The translations under genes and the position numbers were made by a program. A stretch of DNA of 64,000 nucleotides. Source: Actinomyces graevenitzii C83. GTDB taxonomy: Bacteria; Actinomycetota; Actinomycetes; Actinomycetales; Actinomycetaceae. Numbering within the stretch: position 1 is the stretch's first letter; each line of letters opens with the position of its first letter. The stretch lies in contig NZ_JH470338.1 of assembly GCF_000239695.1 (NCBI RefSeq), positions 1,463,401-1,527,400 of the forward strand, read 5' to 3'. This document shows positions 1 through 7,854 of this stretch, in pieces. The notes under the pieces were generated by a model, which worked only from the letters and a program-made list of their open reading frames with translations, was not told where the DNA came from and did not search any database.

Positions 1-295
1 AGGGGCGAAATTAGTTCCAGAGAGCTACTGGAAGAGCCGGCGAGATGCGGATCAGAAGCCACACCGGCGAGATTCATGCAGATACGGGGGCTTGCGGGCT
101 AGCGTGCCAGCGATCGGAGGCACGGCAGTCTTAGCCAGCGCGCCAATCTTGGCCAGCACACCACTCGGTTGGGAGTTTCAGCCAGTTAGGCAGCCAGCTG
201 AGCACGGCACTCTTGGCCGATGAGATGTCGCAGCAAGCTGAGCGTTAGGCAGCCAGCTAGGCGCCGTCGCCCCAAGATTTAGGCAAAACGCAGCC
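1..295. other. Gene-free stretch downstream of tadBC
   Basis: No convincing coding frame on either strand. The stretch contains short direct repeats, for example TTAGGCAGCCAGCT at 186-199 and again at 245-258, and a GGCGCCGTCG word near 261. In other actinobacteria the Flp pilin and TadE-like genes follow tadB/tadC here on the same strand. They are not visible, so they lie beyond the window edge or elsewhere. Confidence 0.5.
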
Positions 296-1606
296 TTAAG
301 CGCCGGCAAGCACGCTGCGGCCCAAATAAACCACGGCCGGCACAATCGCCAACAAAATAAAGGCCGGCAAATGACACAGCCCCAACGGCAACACCAGTCG
401 CACCGCCAACCGGTTAGCGTCCGCGCTAGCCTGGCTTTCACGCTGATCACGTAGGGTTTGCGCCCAAGCTTCAAGCATCGGCAGGGGGTTGGCTCCAACT
501 AGCCAGGCCGGCGCTAAACATTGACTAAGCGCCTTATAACCAGCCCGATTTGGCGCAGCCAGGCTCCAAGCCTCATCCCAACTCGCCCCAATTTCCAGCG
601 CCCGCGCCACGAACCCAAAATCCTTGATTTCACAGGCAAACCCCAACGCCTCCAGGCATCTGGGGATACTGGCGCCACTATGCAGCGCCGCACCACACAG
701 ATCCAGCAGTAAGGCGTCGTCGAACTGGTTAACTTCCTCCTGGGCACGCTCCACCATGCGGGACGTAACCAGGCGCCCCACACACAAAAACCCCAGCCCA
801 CCCAGAGCCGTGATGGTGCCCAGGGCGCCGTCGAGCCAAAACTGCCACACCCGCACCCCTAAAAGCGCCCCTAAAGCCACCCCCACCAGCGGCAAAGCAG
901 CCAACATGCGGGCCGTGGCCACCGGCGCCGCCAAAGCCGCATAGCGCTGCTGCGCGCCGCGAGTAGCCTGCGTGATCATGCCGGCCACCTGCCCTAACAC
1001 CTGTGCCAAGGGCGAGCCCAGGCGCTGCGCCAAACGCTGCCCTGCCAAAGCCGATCTAGCCGCGAGCGCATTAACCCCCGCCTGTTGGCGCCGACTTTGC
1101 CCCAGCCACCAGGGGGTTTTGGCCGCAATCAAGCTATGCAGGTAGAGGCTTTCGCCCGCCTGGTTGAGTTGGCTGGGTGCCCCGGCTTCGGCTAGGGCTT
1201 GGCTCCAGGCTTGGGTGGGCATCTGTCCGCCGGTAAGTCGCACCGATACCTGCACTAGCAGCATATTTAGTGCCAGTGGTGGTTTGCGTTTGGGTAGGGC
1301 TGGTAGGTGTATGGGGCGGCTCCGGCTTAGGGGTGCCCACCAGCACCAGGCCACTAGGGTCAGCAAGCTGGCTAGTAAAAGCGGGTGGGTTTGGATTACT
1401 GCGGCGACGGCGCTAAACGCTACTGTCAGGGCGGTTTCTAGGGCACTTTCTAGGGCGCTCGCGGCCAGTGCGAACAGCGTGGCCAGCACGGTCAGTGTGG
1501 CCAGCGCGGCCAGTGCGAACAGAGCGGATAGTGCTGACAGCGCGCCGCTGGCTTTGCAGGTGGCGGCGCATAGTTTGGTTAGTGTTTCTACCAGCTGCCA
1601 GGTCAT
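296..1606 (-). CDS. Fused TadB-TadC inner-membrane protein of Tad (Flp) pilus
   Basis: Polytopic membrane protein (436 aa) expected to form the inner-membrane platform on which the TadA ATPase drives Flp pilus assembly. Two type II secretion F-like regions follow one another. The first is around residues 115-290 (VRLTGGQMPTQAW, then paired hydrophobic helices). The second is around 300-436, with the TadC-type signature QFDDALLLDLCGAALHSGAS and a terminal helix pair after LRDQRESQASADANR. TadB and TadC are usually separate proteins, so this is a fusion with shortened domains. The first 75 residues are a low-complexity Ala/Leu/Ser hydrophobic stretch. The start lies 2 nt after the tadA stop, so the genes are co-transcribed and probably translationally coupled. 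The family is fairly sure; the fusion is read from the open frame. Confidence 0.82.
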   Translation of the reverse strand: MTWQLVETLTKLCAATCKASGALSALSALFALAALATLTVLATLFALAASALESALETALTVAFSAVAAVIQTHPLLLASLLTLVAWCWWAPLSRSRPIHLPALPKRKPPLALNMLLVQVSVRLTGGQMPTQAWSQALAEAGAPSQLNQAGESLYLHSLIAAKTPWWLGQSRRQQAGVNALAARSALAGQRLAQRLGSPLAQVLGQVAGMITQATRGAQQRYAALAAPVATARMLAALPLVGVALGALLGVRVWQFWLDGALGTITALGGLGFLCVGRLVTSRMVERAQEEVNQFDDALLLDLCGAALHSGASIPRCLEALGFACEIKDFGFVARALEIGASWDEAWSLAAPNRAGYKALSQCLAPAWLVGANPLPMLEAWAQTLRDQRESQASADANRLAVRLVLPLGLCHLPAFILLAIVPAVVYLGRSVLAGA

Positions 1607-1608
1607 GG

Positions 1609-2778
1609 TTAGCTGCCTAAGGCTTGGTCTAGGGCTGGCCCAAGACGCCGCCGCAGCAGTTCTAGGGCGGCGCCTGGCACTAGCTGGCCGTCGTCATTCC
1701 AGGTCAGGGCGTCTTGGCAGATTAGTTCTCCATCTTGGCGCCATAGCACTGCCAGGCTGCGTAGCCGGCGTAGGCCTTGCTGACGTTCTAGGTGTATTAC
1801 TGCGTCTAGGGCGCTGGCTGCCTGCAGGTTTAGGGCTTGGGGACTTAAACCGGCCAGGGCTCCCAGAGCGGCTAGTCTTGCGGGCACATCCACTGCGCTG
1901 TTGGCGTGGAGTGTGGCCCAGCCTCCCTCATGCCCGGTGTTGAGGGCGGTGAGTACGTCGGCTACTTCGCCGCCGCGACATTCGCCCAAAATGAGCCTGT
2001 CTGGCCGCATTCTTAAGGCGATTCGTACTAGTTCGCTCATATTCACCCCGCCGGCACCTTCCACGTTGGGGCGGCGTTCTTGCAGGTAAACCACGTGTGG
2101 GTGGTTGATGCGTAGCTCGCGGCTTTCTTCAATGCACAGCAGTCGCTGTTGGACTTCAACTAGGGCCACTAGGGTGGCTAGCAGGGTGGTTTTGCCGGTG
2201 CCGGTAGCCCCGCTGATTAGGCAGTTTGCCCGTTTTTTGACCAGTAGTTCCAGCACTTTTTGCATCCGTATGTCAAACATGCCCGCTTGGCGTAGCTGCT
2301 CAATGGTGAAGGCTTTGGAGCGAAAGGCGCGCAGGGAAATCAGGGTGCCGCAGGCGCTGACTGGCTCTAGCACGGCGTGTAGTCGGCTGCCGTCGCCTAG
2401 GGTGCCGTCCACTACTGGGCTGGCTTGGTCTAGGCGTTTGGCGCAGCCGGCGGCCAGGCGCACCGCTAAAGCGCGGGTGTCTGCCTCGCTCCAGCCTGGC
2501 GGTAGTGGGGCGCGCAGTAGCCCTTTTCCTCTATCTACCCACAGTTGGCAGCCGTTAAGCAGCACGTCAGTGACGACGTCGTCGTCTAGGTAGCGCTGTA
2601 AGGGGCCAGCCCCAGCGATGTCTTCATAAACCCCAATGGCCATATCCGCCATGGTTTGGGTGTCTGCCACGGGGCTAGCGGCCATGGCTTGGGCCCAGCC
2701 TTGGCCGCTGGCAATGGCGCGCCGTAGCCGACCGCCCCAGTCACGGCGAGGGTTTGCAGCGAAACTTGGTTCACTCAT
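1609..2778 (-). CDS. tadA: TadA/CpaF-type secretion ATPase
   Basis: Cytoplasmic hexameric ATPase that powers Tad/Flp pilus assembly (389 aa). Visible motifs: Walker A GATGTGKT at about 190-198, an Asp-box-like LCIEESREL near 214, the Walker B/His-box region RPDRLILGECRGGE near 259-272, and TGHEGGWATLHA near 281-292. The length is typical of CpaF. The start is the ATG at 2778 (MSEPSF), because its ATGA overlaps the TGA stop of the upstream cpaE-like gene by 4 nt, the usual sign of translational coupling. A start 7 codons upstream is possible but overlaps more. Order here is cpaE-like, tadA, tadBC. The matching prepilin peptidase is apparently the gene at 18822. Confidence 0.93.
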   Translation of the reverse strand: MSEPSFAANPRRDWGGRLRRAIASGQGWAQAMAASPVADTQTMADMAIGVYEDIAGAGPLQRYLDDDVVTDVLLNGCQLWVDRGKGLLRAPLPPGWSEADTRALAVRLAAGCAKRLDQASPVVDGTLGDGSRLHAVLEPVSACGTLISLRAFRSKAFTIEQLRQAGMFDIRMQKVLELLVKKRANCLISGATGTGKTTLLATLVALVEVQQRLLCIEESRELRINHPHVVYLQERRPNVEGAGGVNMSELVRIALRMRPDRLILGECRGGEVADVLTALNTGHEGGWATLHANSAVDVPARLAALGALAGLSPQALNLQAASALDAVIHLERQQGLRRLRSLAVLWRQDGELICQDALTWNDDGQLVPGAALELLRRRLGPALDQALGS

Positions 2779-3971
2779 TTTTGGCCCTTTTGCGCCCAAA
2801 AGTTAGGGTTGAGCGCCCAGTTAGCTAGGCGCGCACCTACTTTTCTCTCTGCTCGTTTTAGCCGCAGTGGGTCTAAACCCAGCTGTAGGCGCTGAGTTAG
2901 CTCACGTCGATTAGGCAGGGCACACACCACCGGGGCACCTACCAGTCGGGCTATTTCTTGGCTGGTTAGGTCTGCTCCCTGCTCTCGTAGGGCTAGGGCG
3001 CCTAAGCCTGGGCGTACTTCTTGCAGCCAGCCGCGTGCAGCTAGGGCGGCGCGGTGGGTTTGGTCAGTTACCAGCAGTACCCGCGCACCTTCCAGCTCAT
3101 CCCAGGGCAGGTGTGGCAGTTGCAGCGCCGGCAGATCCACTACTGTTAACTGGCAGGTGGTGCGTAGGGCGTAGATGGCTTGGCTCATTTGCAGCCAGTT
3201 TTTAGGCCCGCCTTGGCCGCCACTGCCGGCTAGTACCTTCACGCCGCGATATTTACCCAGCCCCCGCACTAGTCTTTGGGGCCATAGTGGCGACTGATTT
3301 TTAGGTAGCTGCCCCCAGCTAGCGCCCTGACAGTAGCCACTCCCCAGGTATAGGTCCAGGCCACCGTAGGGGTTGGCATCCACCAGGGCCGCAGTCACCC
3401 TAGCTGGCGCGGCCGGCACCCCAAAATCTGCCCCATCCAGCTGCATCCCTTGGCCCTGAAACCCGGCTAGCTGCGACGCCCCACCGCCACGGATTAGCTC
3501 ACGCCCAGCCCACGCCAGTAGCGCAGCGCTATAGGTGGCCCCAATTCCGCCCACCGCCCCACACACAAACACCACTTGGCCAAGCCGACTAGCCTGTTTG
3601 CTTAGCAGCAGCCGGTATAGCCGCTCCACCTGAGTGGGTAGATTCAGCTCTATTAGCTCGACGGCGTCGGCGCGCCCCTCCAACTGGTCCAGCAAGCCCC
3701 GGGCATGGGCCTTTAAACCCGGCTGACACACTCCCAGGCAGCTTTCTAAACAGTTTTGGCTAAGGTAGGCGAACTGGCCGGCCATATGTAGCGCATCAAC
3801 CCCATTAACCCCACCCCCGTCTGCAGCTTGCATAGGCACCTGGATGAAAGCCTCCACGTCAGCTATTTGCAGGTGGCAGTGCAGCTGCTCTAAATATTCA
3901 AGGGAGCCAAAATCCCAACACCAAAGGGCCCCCAGCGCGGCCAACTCCAGGCGGGCTGGGCTGACAAGCAC
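2775..3971 (-). CDS. CpaE/Ssd-like MinD-family ATPase of the Tad locus
   Basis: About 398 aa, resembling the 'helicase/secretion neighbourhood CpaE-like' (Ssd) family of actinobacterial Tad loci, thought to localise the pilus machine. A receiver-like N-terminus starts with a hydrophobic strand (LVSPARLEL). A ParA/MinD-like core begins at VVFVCGAVGGIGATYSAALLAW, where the deviant Walker A is GAVGGIGAT: the catalytic-type Lys is missing. Later VDANPYGG and VVDLPALQ give the switch regions. It overlaps tadA by 4 nt. The start is uncertain. GTG at 3971 is the first usable codon in this frame, and the codons just upstream (CTG CAT) continue the conserved strand before a TAG. A second frame starting MVELNEVDLSAP at about 4089 runs into this gene out of frame, so the true N-terminus may be longer (see findings). 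Confidence 0.8.
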   Translation of the reverse strand: MLVSPARLELAALGALWCWDFGSLEYLEQLHCHLQIADVEAFIQVPMQAADGGGVNGVDALHMAGQFAYLSQNCLESCLGVCQPGLKAHARGLLDQLEGRADAVELIELNLPTQVERLYRLLLSKQASRLGQVVFVCGAVGGIGATYSAALLAWAGRELIRGGGASQLAGFQGQGMQLDGADFGVPAAPARVTAALVDANPYGGLDLYLGSGYCQGASWGQLPKNQSPLWPQRLVRGLGKYRGVKVLAGSGGQGGPKNWLQMSQAIYALRTTCQLTVVDLPALQLPHLPWDELEGARVLLVTDQTHRAALAARGWLQEVRPGLGALALREQGADLTSQEIARLVGAPVVCALPNRRELTQRLQLGLDPLRLKRAERKVGARLANWALNPNFWAQKGQK

Positions 3972-4132
3972 ATGCAGTTGCTACGCCAACGCCGCCCCCA
4001 GCGCCGCCCCCAGCGCCACTACCGCCAGCGCCGCCGCCAGGCGGGCTAGGGGCCGGCGCGCTTAAGTCAACCTCGTTTAACTCAACCATGCTCAACACCC
4101 TGCCCCCACCCACCCCTTAGGCGCTGCCAGGC

Positions 4133-4141
4133 TGTGGATAA
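4133..4141. promoter_or_regulatory. DnaA-box-like 9-mer (TGTGGATAA)
   Basis: Exact complement of the consensus DnaA box TTATCCACA, with a one-mismatch copy (TGTGGATTA) at 4171-4179. It lies in the 4090-4254 divergent promoter region between the Tad operon and the lipase gene. Two boxes in a promoter fit DnaA-linked regulation, or chance. Confidence 0.35.
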
Positions 4142-4254
4142 GAACCATGGGGGTCAAAAAGTTACCCACTTGTGGATTAACTCGGGAAATTTTCAGCTTG
4201 CGCTTTTACACTTCACAACACACCCCCTAAAACTTCCTAATGCGAGGTAACCGC

Positions 4255-5568
4255 GTGTTTAAAACCCAACTGCGCCGCCTAAGCCCGCGCCGCACCGCCA
4301 GCCCCAGCGCTACCCCCAAAACCGCCACCCGCTGGCTACGCCCAGCCCTGGCCACACTAACCACCCTGATGCTAGGCGCTGCCGCCCTAGCCCCCACCAG
4401 CCCCGCACAGGCTGGAGTTTTCAGCAAAGACCCTAACGGCGACGTCGCCCGCCCCTTCTACTACAACTCCGTCACCCTAGACGGCACCCCGGGCAAGCTA
4501 CTGCGCCAAGAAGCCGCCGTCAGTGGCATCAACACCCTAGGGATCAGCAAAATCGGGCCCTACAAAGCCCAACGCATCCTCTACTCATCCAAAAACCGCA
4601 CCGGCAAAGACATCGCCGTCAGCGGCATCGTGATTGAACCCAAACGCGCCTGGAGCGGTAAAGGCCAGCGCCCCATCATCGCCTACGCCCCGGGAACCCA
4701 GGGCATCAGCGACGACTGCGCCCCCTCCTGGAACATCGCCAACTCCATCGGCGACTATGAACAGCTGTTCTTCAAATCCTTCCTGGCAAAAGGCTACGCC
4801 GTAGTAGTCACCGACTATGAAGGCCTAGGCACCCCCGGCGCCCACACCTACATGGACCGCGTCTCCCAAGGCCACGCCGTGCTGGACTCAGCCCGCGCCG
4901 CCACCCAGCTAAAAGGCTGGGACCTGGGCAAAAACAACCCCATCGTAATTAACGGCTACTCCCAAGGTGGCGGGGCCGCAGCCAGCGCCGCCGAACTAGC
5001 CGGCACCTACGCCCCCGAACTGAACATCAAGGGGGCAGCCGCAGGTGCAGTCCCGGCCAACCTCAGCGCCCTACCCGCCAAGCTCGACGGCGGCAAATCC
5101 GCCCTATTTGAGCTCTACGCCCTCAAAGGCCTAACCACCAGCTACGGCGTCACCCTGCCGCTGTCACCCCACGGCCAGCAGGTAATGCAGCGCGCTACCA
5201 ACACCTGCGTCATGGGCGGCAGCTTCTACAGCGGCACCCGCCTATCCCAGCTGACCAGCGACGGCACCGACGTGAACCAGCTCATAGCCCAGGAGCCCTA
5301 CCGCACCATGCTGGCCGAGCAGCGCATCGGTAACCTAAAGCCCACCATGCCTGTACTGCTCACCCACGGGCGCGGCGACGACGTCATCGACTACCAGGTG
5401 GGATCCACCCTGGCTAGCGACTGGTGCGCTCGCGGTGCACGGGTGACTTTCACCCCCAATGACGCCAAGTCGCACACTGCCGGCGCCAGCGAGCACCTCA
5501 AGCAGTCGCTGGTGTTCACCATGCTGGTTTTGGATGGGCTCAGCCCCAACTCTTGCTCGGCCCGCTAA
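4255..5568 (+). CDS. Secreted lipase, PF03583 (LIP) family
   Basis: Exported triacylglycerol lipase/esterase of the secretory-lipase alpha/beta-hydrolase family, about 437 aa. An Arg-rich N-region and a hydrophobic core (ALATLTTLMLGAAALAP) end in SPAQA-GVF, a signal peptidase site. The nucleophile elbow GYSQGG is in INGYSQGGGAAASAAELAG. The likely acid and His are in LLTHGRGDDVID and KSHTAG. I prefer the GTG start at 4255 because GAGG at 4244-4247 is correctly spaced before it. The ATG at 4240 (five codons earlier) has no ribosome-binding site. It is divergent from the Tad operon and followed by a terminator at 5623. Family assignment is strong; the natural substrate is not predictable. Confidence 0.87.
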   Translation: MFKTQLRRLSPRRTASPSATPKTATRWLRPALATLTTLMLGAAALAPTSPAQAGVFSKDPNGDVARPFYYNSVTLDGTPGKLLRQEAAVSGINTLGISKIGPYKAQRILYSSKNRTGKDIAVSGIVIEPKRAWSGKGQRPIIAYAPGTQGISDDCAPSWNIANSIGDYEQLFFKSFLAKGYAVVVTDYEGLGTPGAHTYMDRVSQGHAVLDSARAATQLKGWDLGKNNPIVINGYSQGGGAAASAAELAGTYAPELNIKGAAAGAVPANLSALPAKLDGGKSALFELYALKGLTTSYGVTLPLSPHGQQVMQRATNTCVMGGSFYSGTRLSQLTSDGTDVNQLIAQEPYRTMLAEQRIGNLKPTMPVLLTHGRGDDVIDYQVGSTLASDWCARGARVTFTPNDAKSHTAGASEHLKQSLVFTMLVLDGLSPNSCSAR

Positions 5569-5622
5569 TCTCCGGGCCCGGCGCGTTAGTCCCAGGCCTG
5601 GCTCACTAAGCCGACCCCTTTG

Positions 5623-5673
5623 GCCCGCCAGTTGGCGCTCGTTCAGTTACGACGACGCCGCTGGCGGGCTTTT
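5623..5673 (+). terminator. Terminator of lipase gene
   Basis: GCCCGCCAG at 5623-5631 pairs perfectly with CTGGCGGGC at 5661-5669, followed by TTTT. The 29-nt loop is long. It lies 55 bp after the lipase stop. Confidence 0.65.
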
Positions 5674-5717
5674 GCGTGTCCGCCAGAAAGTTTTAAGTCA
5701 GTTAGCCTCGGCGTTGT

Positions 5718-6716
5718 TTAGCGCTGCGTGGTGCCGGCCTGGACGGCGCGTGAGAGCTCACTGCCTTGACGCATCCCCTCTAGCAGCGCCTCAGCCTGCC
5801 AAATAATCCAGGCCACCACGCCCTCCAAACTGGCACTGGCATAGGCCTGGGCAGCTTCAGCGTAAGCTGCGGGCACGCGTCCTGCGTAATAGTCGCTGAC
5901 ACTGACCCCGGTGGGGTCTAACCCGTCGCGCACACTCAAATGCCGCACCAGCAGTCTTCCTAGCGCCCCATTAGCTAAAGCGAAGGGGCGCACCGTAAGC
6001 ATTTCGGCGTGCACCAACGCCACGCGCACCAGTGCCGGCAGGTTTGGGGTGTCAATTAAAGCCACAATCTGCGCTAGGCGCTCACGTAGCTCTTGGCCGC
6101 CCAGGTTTGGCCCCGGCCCACCTTCAAGCAGCTGCCCACCCTCAAGCAGCGGATTTCCGTTTTCACGCAGCCCGCCACCTTCAAGTGCCGCCTTTCCGCC
6201 CTCAAGCATCCCGCCGCCTTCAAGCGACTGGTTTTCAAGCGCCTGCCCGCTTTCGCGTGGGCAGCCCACCACCGCCTCACTGATTAAGCCCCCAACTGCC
6301 AGCGGCCCCGCAACGTCACGGTGCAAAGTTGCCATAAGCTGCGCCGTCGCCGGCACCACCGGACAAGTACGCCCCACCAAATCAGGCATATAACCAACCA
6401 GGCGGCTGTGCGCCCGCCACAATCCGGTGGCCGCATCCCAAGCCGGGTCCTTACTGGAAGCATGTACCCCTGCCCCCTTAGGCCCGGCGGCAATTTGTTC
6501 ACGCAAAGCCTGGGCGCTAACCACCGCCCCCTCAATGGCCGCGCCACTAACCGCCGCGCGCACACTAGCCTCCGCGCGGGCCTCACGCCAACGTTTACGC
6601 AGTGCCTCCTGCCACCGCAGCTGCGCTGAAGCCTCATATAAAGCCTCACTTGCAGCCGCTACACGTTCTTCACGGGCCAGTGCCAAACAGGCGTCAATAA
6701 GGGCATTAGTGCTCAC
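5718..6716 (-). CDS. Degenerate Fic-family protein with LEGG-repeat insertion
   Basis: 332 aa. The C-terminal third reads like a Fic core: ALVRVALVHAEMLTVRPF followed by ALANGALGR (residues about 231-254) aligns with HxFx(D/E)GNGRxxR. However, the catalytic His is Arg243, the acidic residue is Leu247, and the Gly and Arg of GNGR are Ala248 and Ala251; only F245, N249, G250 and R254 remain. Near the N-terminus GAAIEG (58-63) resembles the inhibitory (S/T)xxxE(G/N) helix of class II Fic proteins, with the Ser replaced. Residues about 159-205 are a low-complexity insert of LEGG-like units, mirrored by short direct repeats in the DNA. AMP transfer is unlikely, so a regulatory or pseudoenzyme role is inferred. 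Fic-like 'oxidoreductase' genes occur near Tad loci in actinobacteria. The GTG start is supported by a -10 box 7 nt upstream. Confidence 0.72.
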   Translation of the reverse strand: MSTNALIDACLALAREERVAAASEALYEASAQLRWQEALRKRWREARAEASVRAAVSGAAIEGAVVSAQALREQIAAGPKGAGVHASSKDPAWDAATGLWRAHSRLVGYMPDLVGRTCPVVPATAQLMATLHRDVAGPLAVGGLISEAVVGCPRESGQALENQSLEGGGMLEGGKAALEGGGLRENGNPLLEGGQLLEGGPGPNLGGQELRERLAQIVALIDTPNLPALVRVALVHAEMLTVRPFALANGALGRLLVRHLSVRDGLDPTGVSVSDYYAGRVPAAYAEAAQAYASASLEGVVAWIIWQAEALLEGMRQGSELSRAVQAGTTQR

Positions 6717-6723
6717 AAATCAA

Positions 6724-6740
6724 AGCCTACGCGCTAGGCT
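6724..6740. promoter_or_regulatory. Overlapping divergent leaderless promoters (TAGGCT x2)
   Basis: AGCCTA-CGCGC-TAGGCT is an inverted pair of -10 boxes. TAGGCT on the plus strand (6735-6740) is 6 nt before the GTG at 6747. TAGGCT on the minus strand (6729-6724) is 7 nt before the Fic GTG at 6716. Each -10 sits within the core promoter of the other, so firing should be mutually exclusive. Confidence 0.6.
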
Positions 6741-6746
6741 CTAAGT

Positions 6747-7703
6747 GTGAGTACCGAGGCCACCCACCCCACTACGCAGCAAGTTGCCGACTCAGCCCCC
6801 CACGGGCGGCGCAGGAGTCACATAATCGCGAGCATTTTTGGCTTGGCGCAAGGGGCGTGGGTGATGGCCCTGGCCGCCTTCGTAGTCAAATACCAGGGCC
6901 CTAACTTTGTCTTCAGCTACCAAGCTGAGCAGTACCTGCTGGCCTTGCCGTTGGCGGTGGCGGCTTTCGCGGTTTGCCGCTGGGTTGAGCGCTACTATGC
7001 CCGCAACTCCTCGCTGGGGGCGGTGGTAGCCGGGGTGTTTTTGCTAGGCGGCTCCCTGGTGCTGCTGTGGCTGCAAAAGTACTTCACCCTGGGACTGATC
7101 TCATTTGTTTGTGCCATGCTGCTATTTGGTGGGGCCATGGGTATGCGCCGTGCTCGCCGTGCTGGGCGACGTGAGGCGGTTTACGCCCAGCAAATGGCCA
7201 AGCTGGACCAGCAGCCCGGCCAGGTGCCGCTGCCGCCGCCTTCGCGTAAATCTGACCACGTGCTTTCTTTGGTAATCACCCCTTTACTGACGGTTTTTGC
7301 GCTGGTAGCTACTGGTTTTAGTTCCGGGGTGGTTGCTGGCGCGGATGTTTTCGCTGCCAACGCCCACACTTTCAGCCACGGCAAGGTGCTGTTTGCACTA
7401 GTAGCCGGAGCGCTGCTGCTACTAAGTGTGGGGGCCTTAAGCGGCAACTCCACCGCCGGTACAGCCGCCACTGCGGGCACAATTTTCGCTTTCTACCTGG
7501 CGCTATGGGTGGGAATTTTGCTGGGTATCAAGCACCCGCTGTTCACTGACCCGGCCAGCTATATCGTCATTGATCCGGTGGTGTGGATTTTCTTGGCGGC
7601 AGTGATGTCACCACTGGCACGTGGCTCACACTGGGCCCGCCAGGCCGGGCGTACCCAAATGGCTACGCAGTTAGCTATGGAAACCAATAAAGCAGCTGCT
7701 TAA
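6747..7703 (+). CDS. Hypothetical polytopic membrane protein
   Basis: 318 aa, no family recognised. A short polar N-terminus (about 25 aa) precedes roughly eight hydrophobic segments in two groups of four, separated by a basic and proline-containing cytoplasmic loop (about 130-175) with the signature RRARRAGRRE. The same RRAGRRE element ends the membrane domain of the next gene (STRRAGRRERL), and both have a four-helix unit before it, which suggests related modules. GTG is chosen because a TAGGCT -10 box lies 6 nt upstream with no Shine-Dalgarno, predicting a leaderless mRNA. It is divergent from the Fic-like gene and 151 bp before the Ala/Ser-rich protein. Confidence 0.7.
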   Translation: MSTEATHPTTQQVADSAPHGRRRSHIIASIFGLAQGAWVMALAAFVVKYQGPNFVFSYQAEQYLLALPLAVAAFAVCRWVERYYARNSSLGAVVAGVFLLGGSLVLLWLQKYFTLGLISFVCAMLLFGGAMGMRRARRAGRREAVYAQQMAKLDQQPGQVPLPPPSRKSDHVLSLVITPLLTVFALVATGFSSGVVAGADVFAANAHTFSHGKVLFALVAGALLLLSVGALSGNSTAGTAATAGTIFAFYLALWVGILLGIKHPLFTDPASYIVIDPVVWIFLAAVMSPLARGSHWARQAGRTQMATQLAMETNKAAA

Positions 7704-7717
7704 TCCATTAATCCAGA

Positions 7718-7733
7718 CCTAAATATTTTTAGG
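7718..7733. repeat. AT-rich inverted repeat
   Basis: CCTAAA-TATT-TTTAGG, 14 bp after the stop of the preceding gene and about 120 bp before the next. It could be a weak terminator or an operator for the gene at 7855. Confidence 0.35.
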
Positions 7734-7854
7734 AAAAACATTATTTTAGACACATATTCAGGCAATTTGCGCGGTTTTACGGCGTGCCTGGTAGTTAACG
7801 CAAAAAATAAGGGATACCTTTGCTTGCGCTATAGCTTTTGCCCAAGGAGACGCT

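Noticed and set aside
3977..4066. Short hydrophobic frame just before the cpaE-like gene
   Set aside because: It follows a stop, has no plausible start, and is a GC-repeat by-product (ALAVVALGAALGAA).
4133..4179. oriC
   Set aside because: Only two DnaA-box-like sequences, no AT-rich unwinding element, no dnaA/dnaN.
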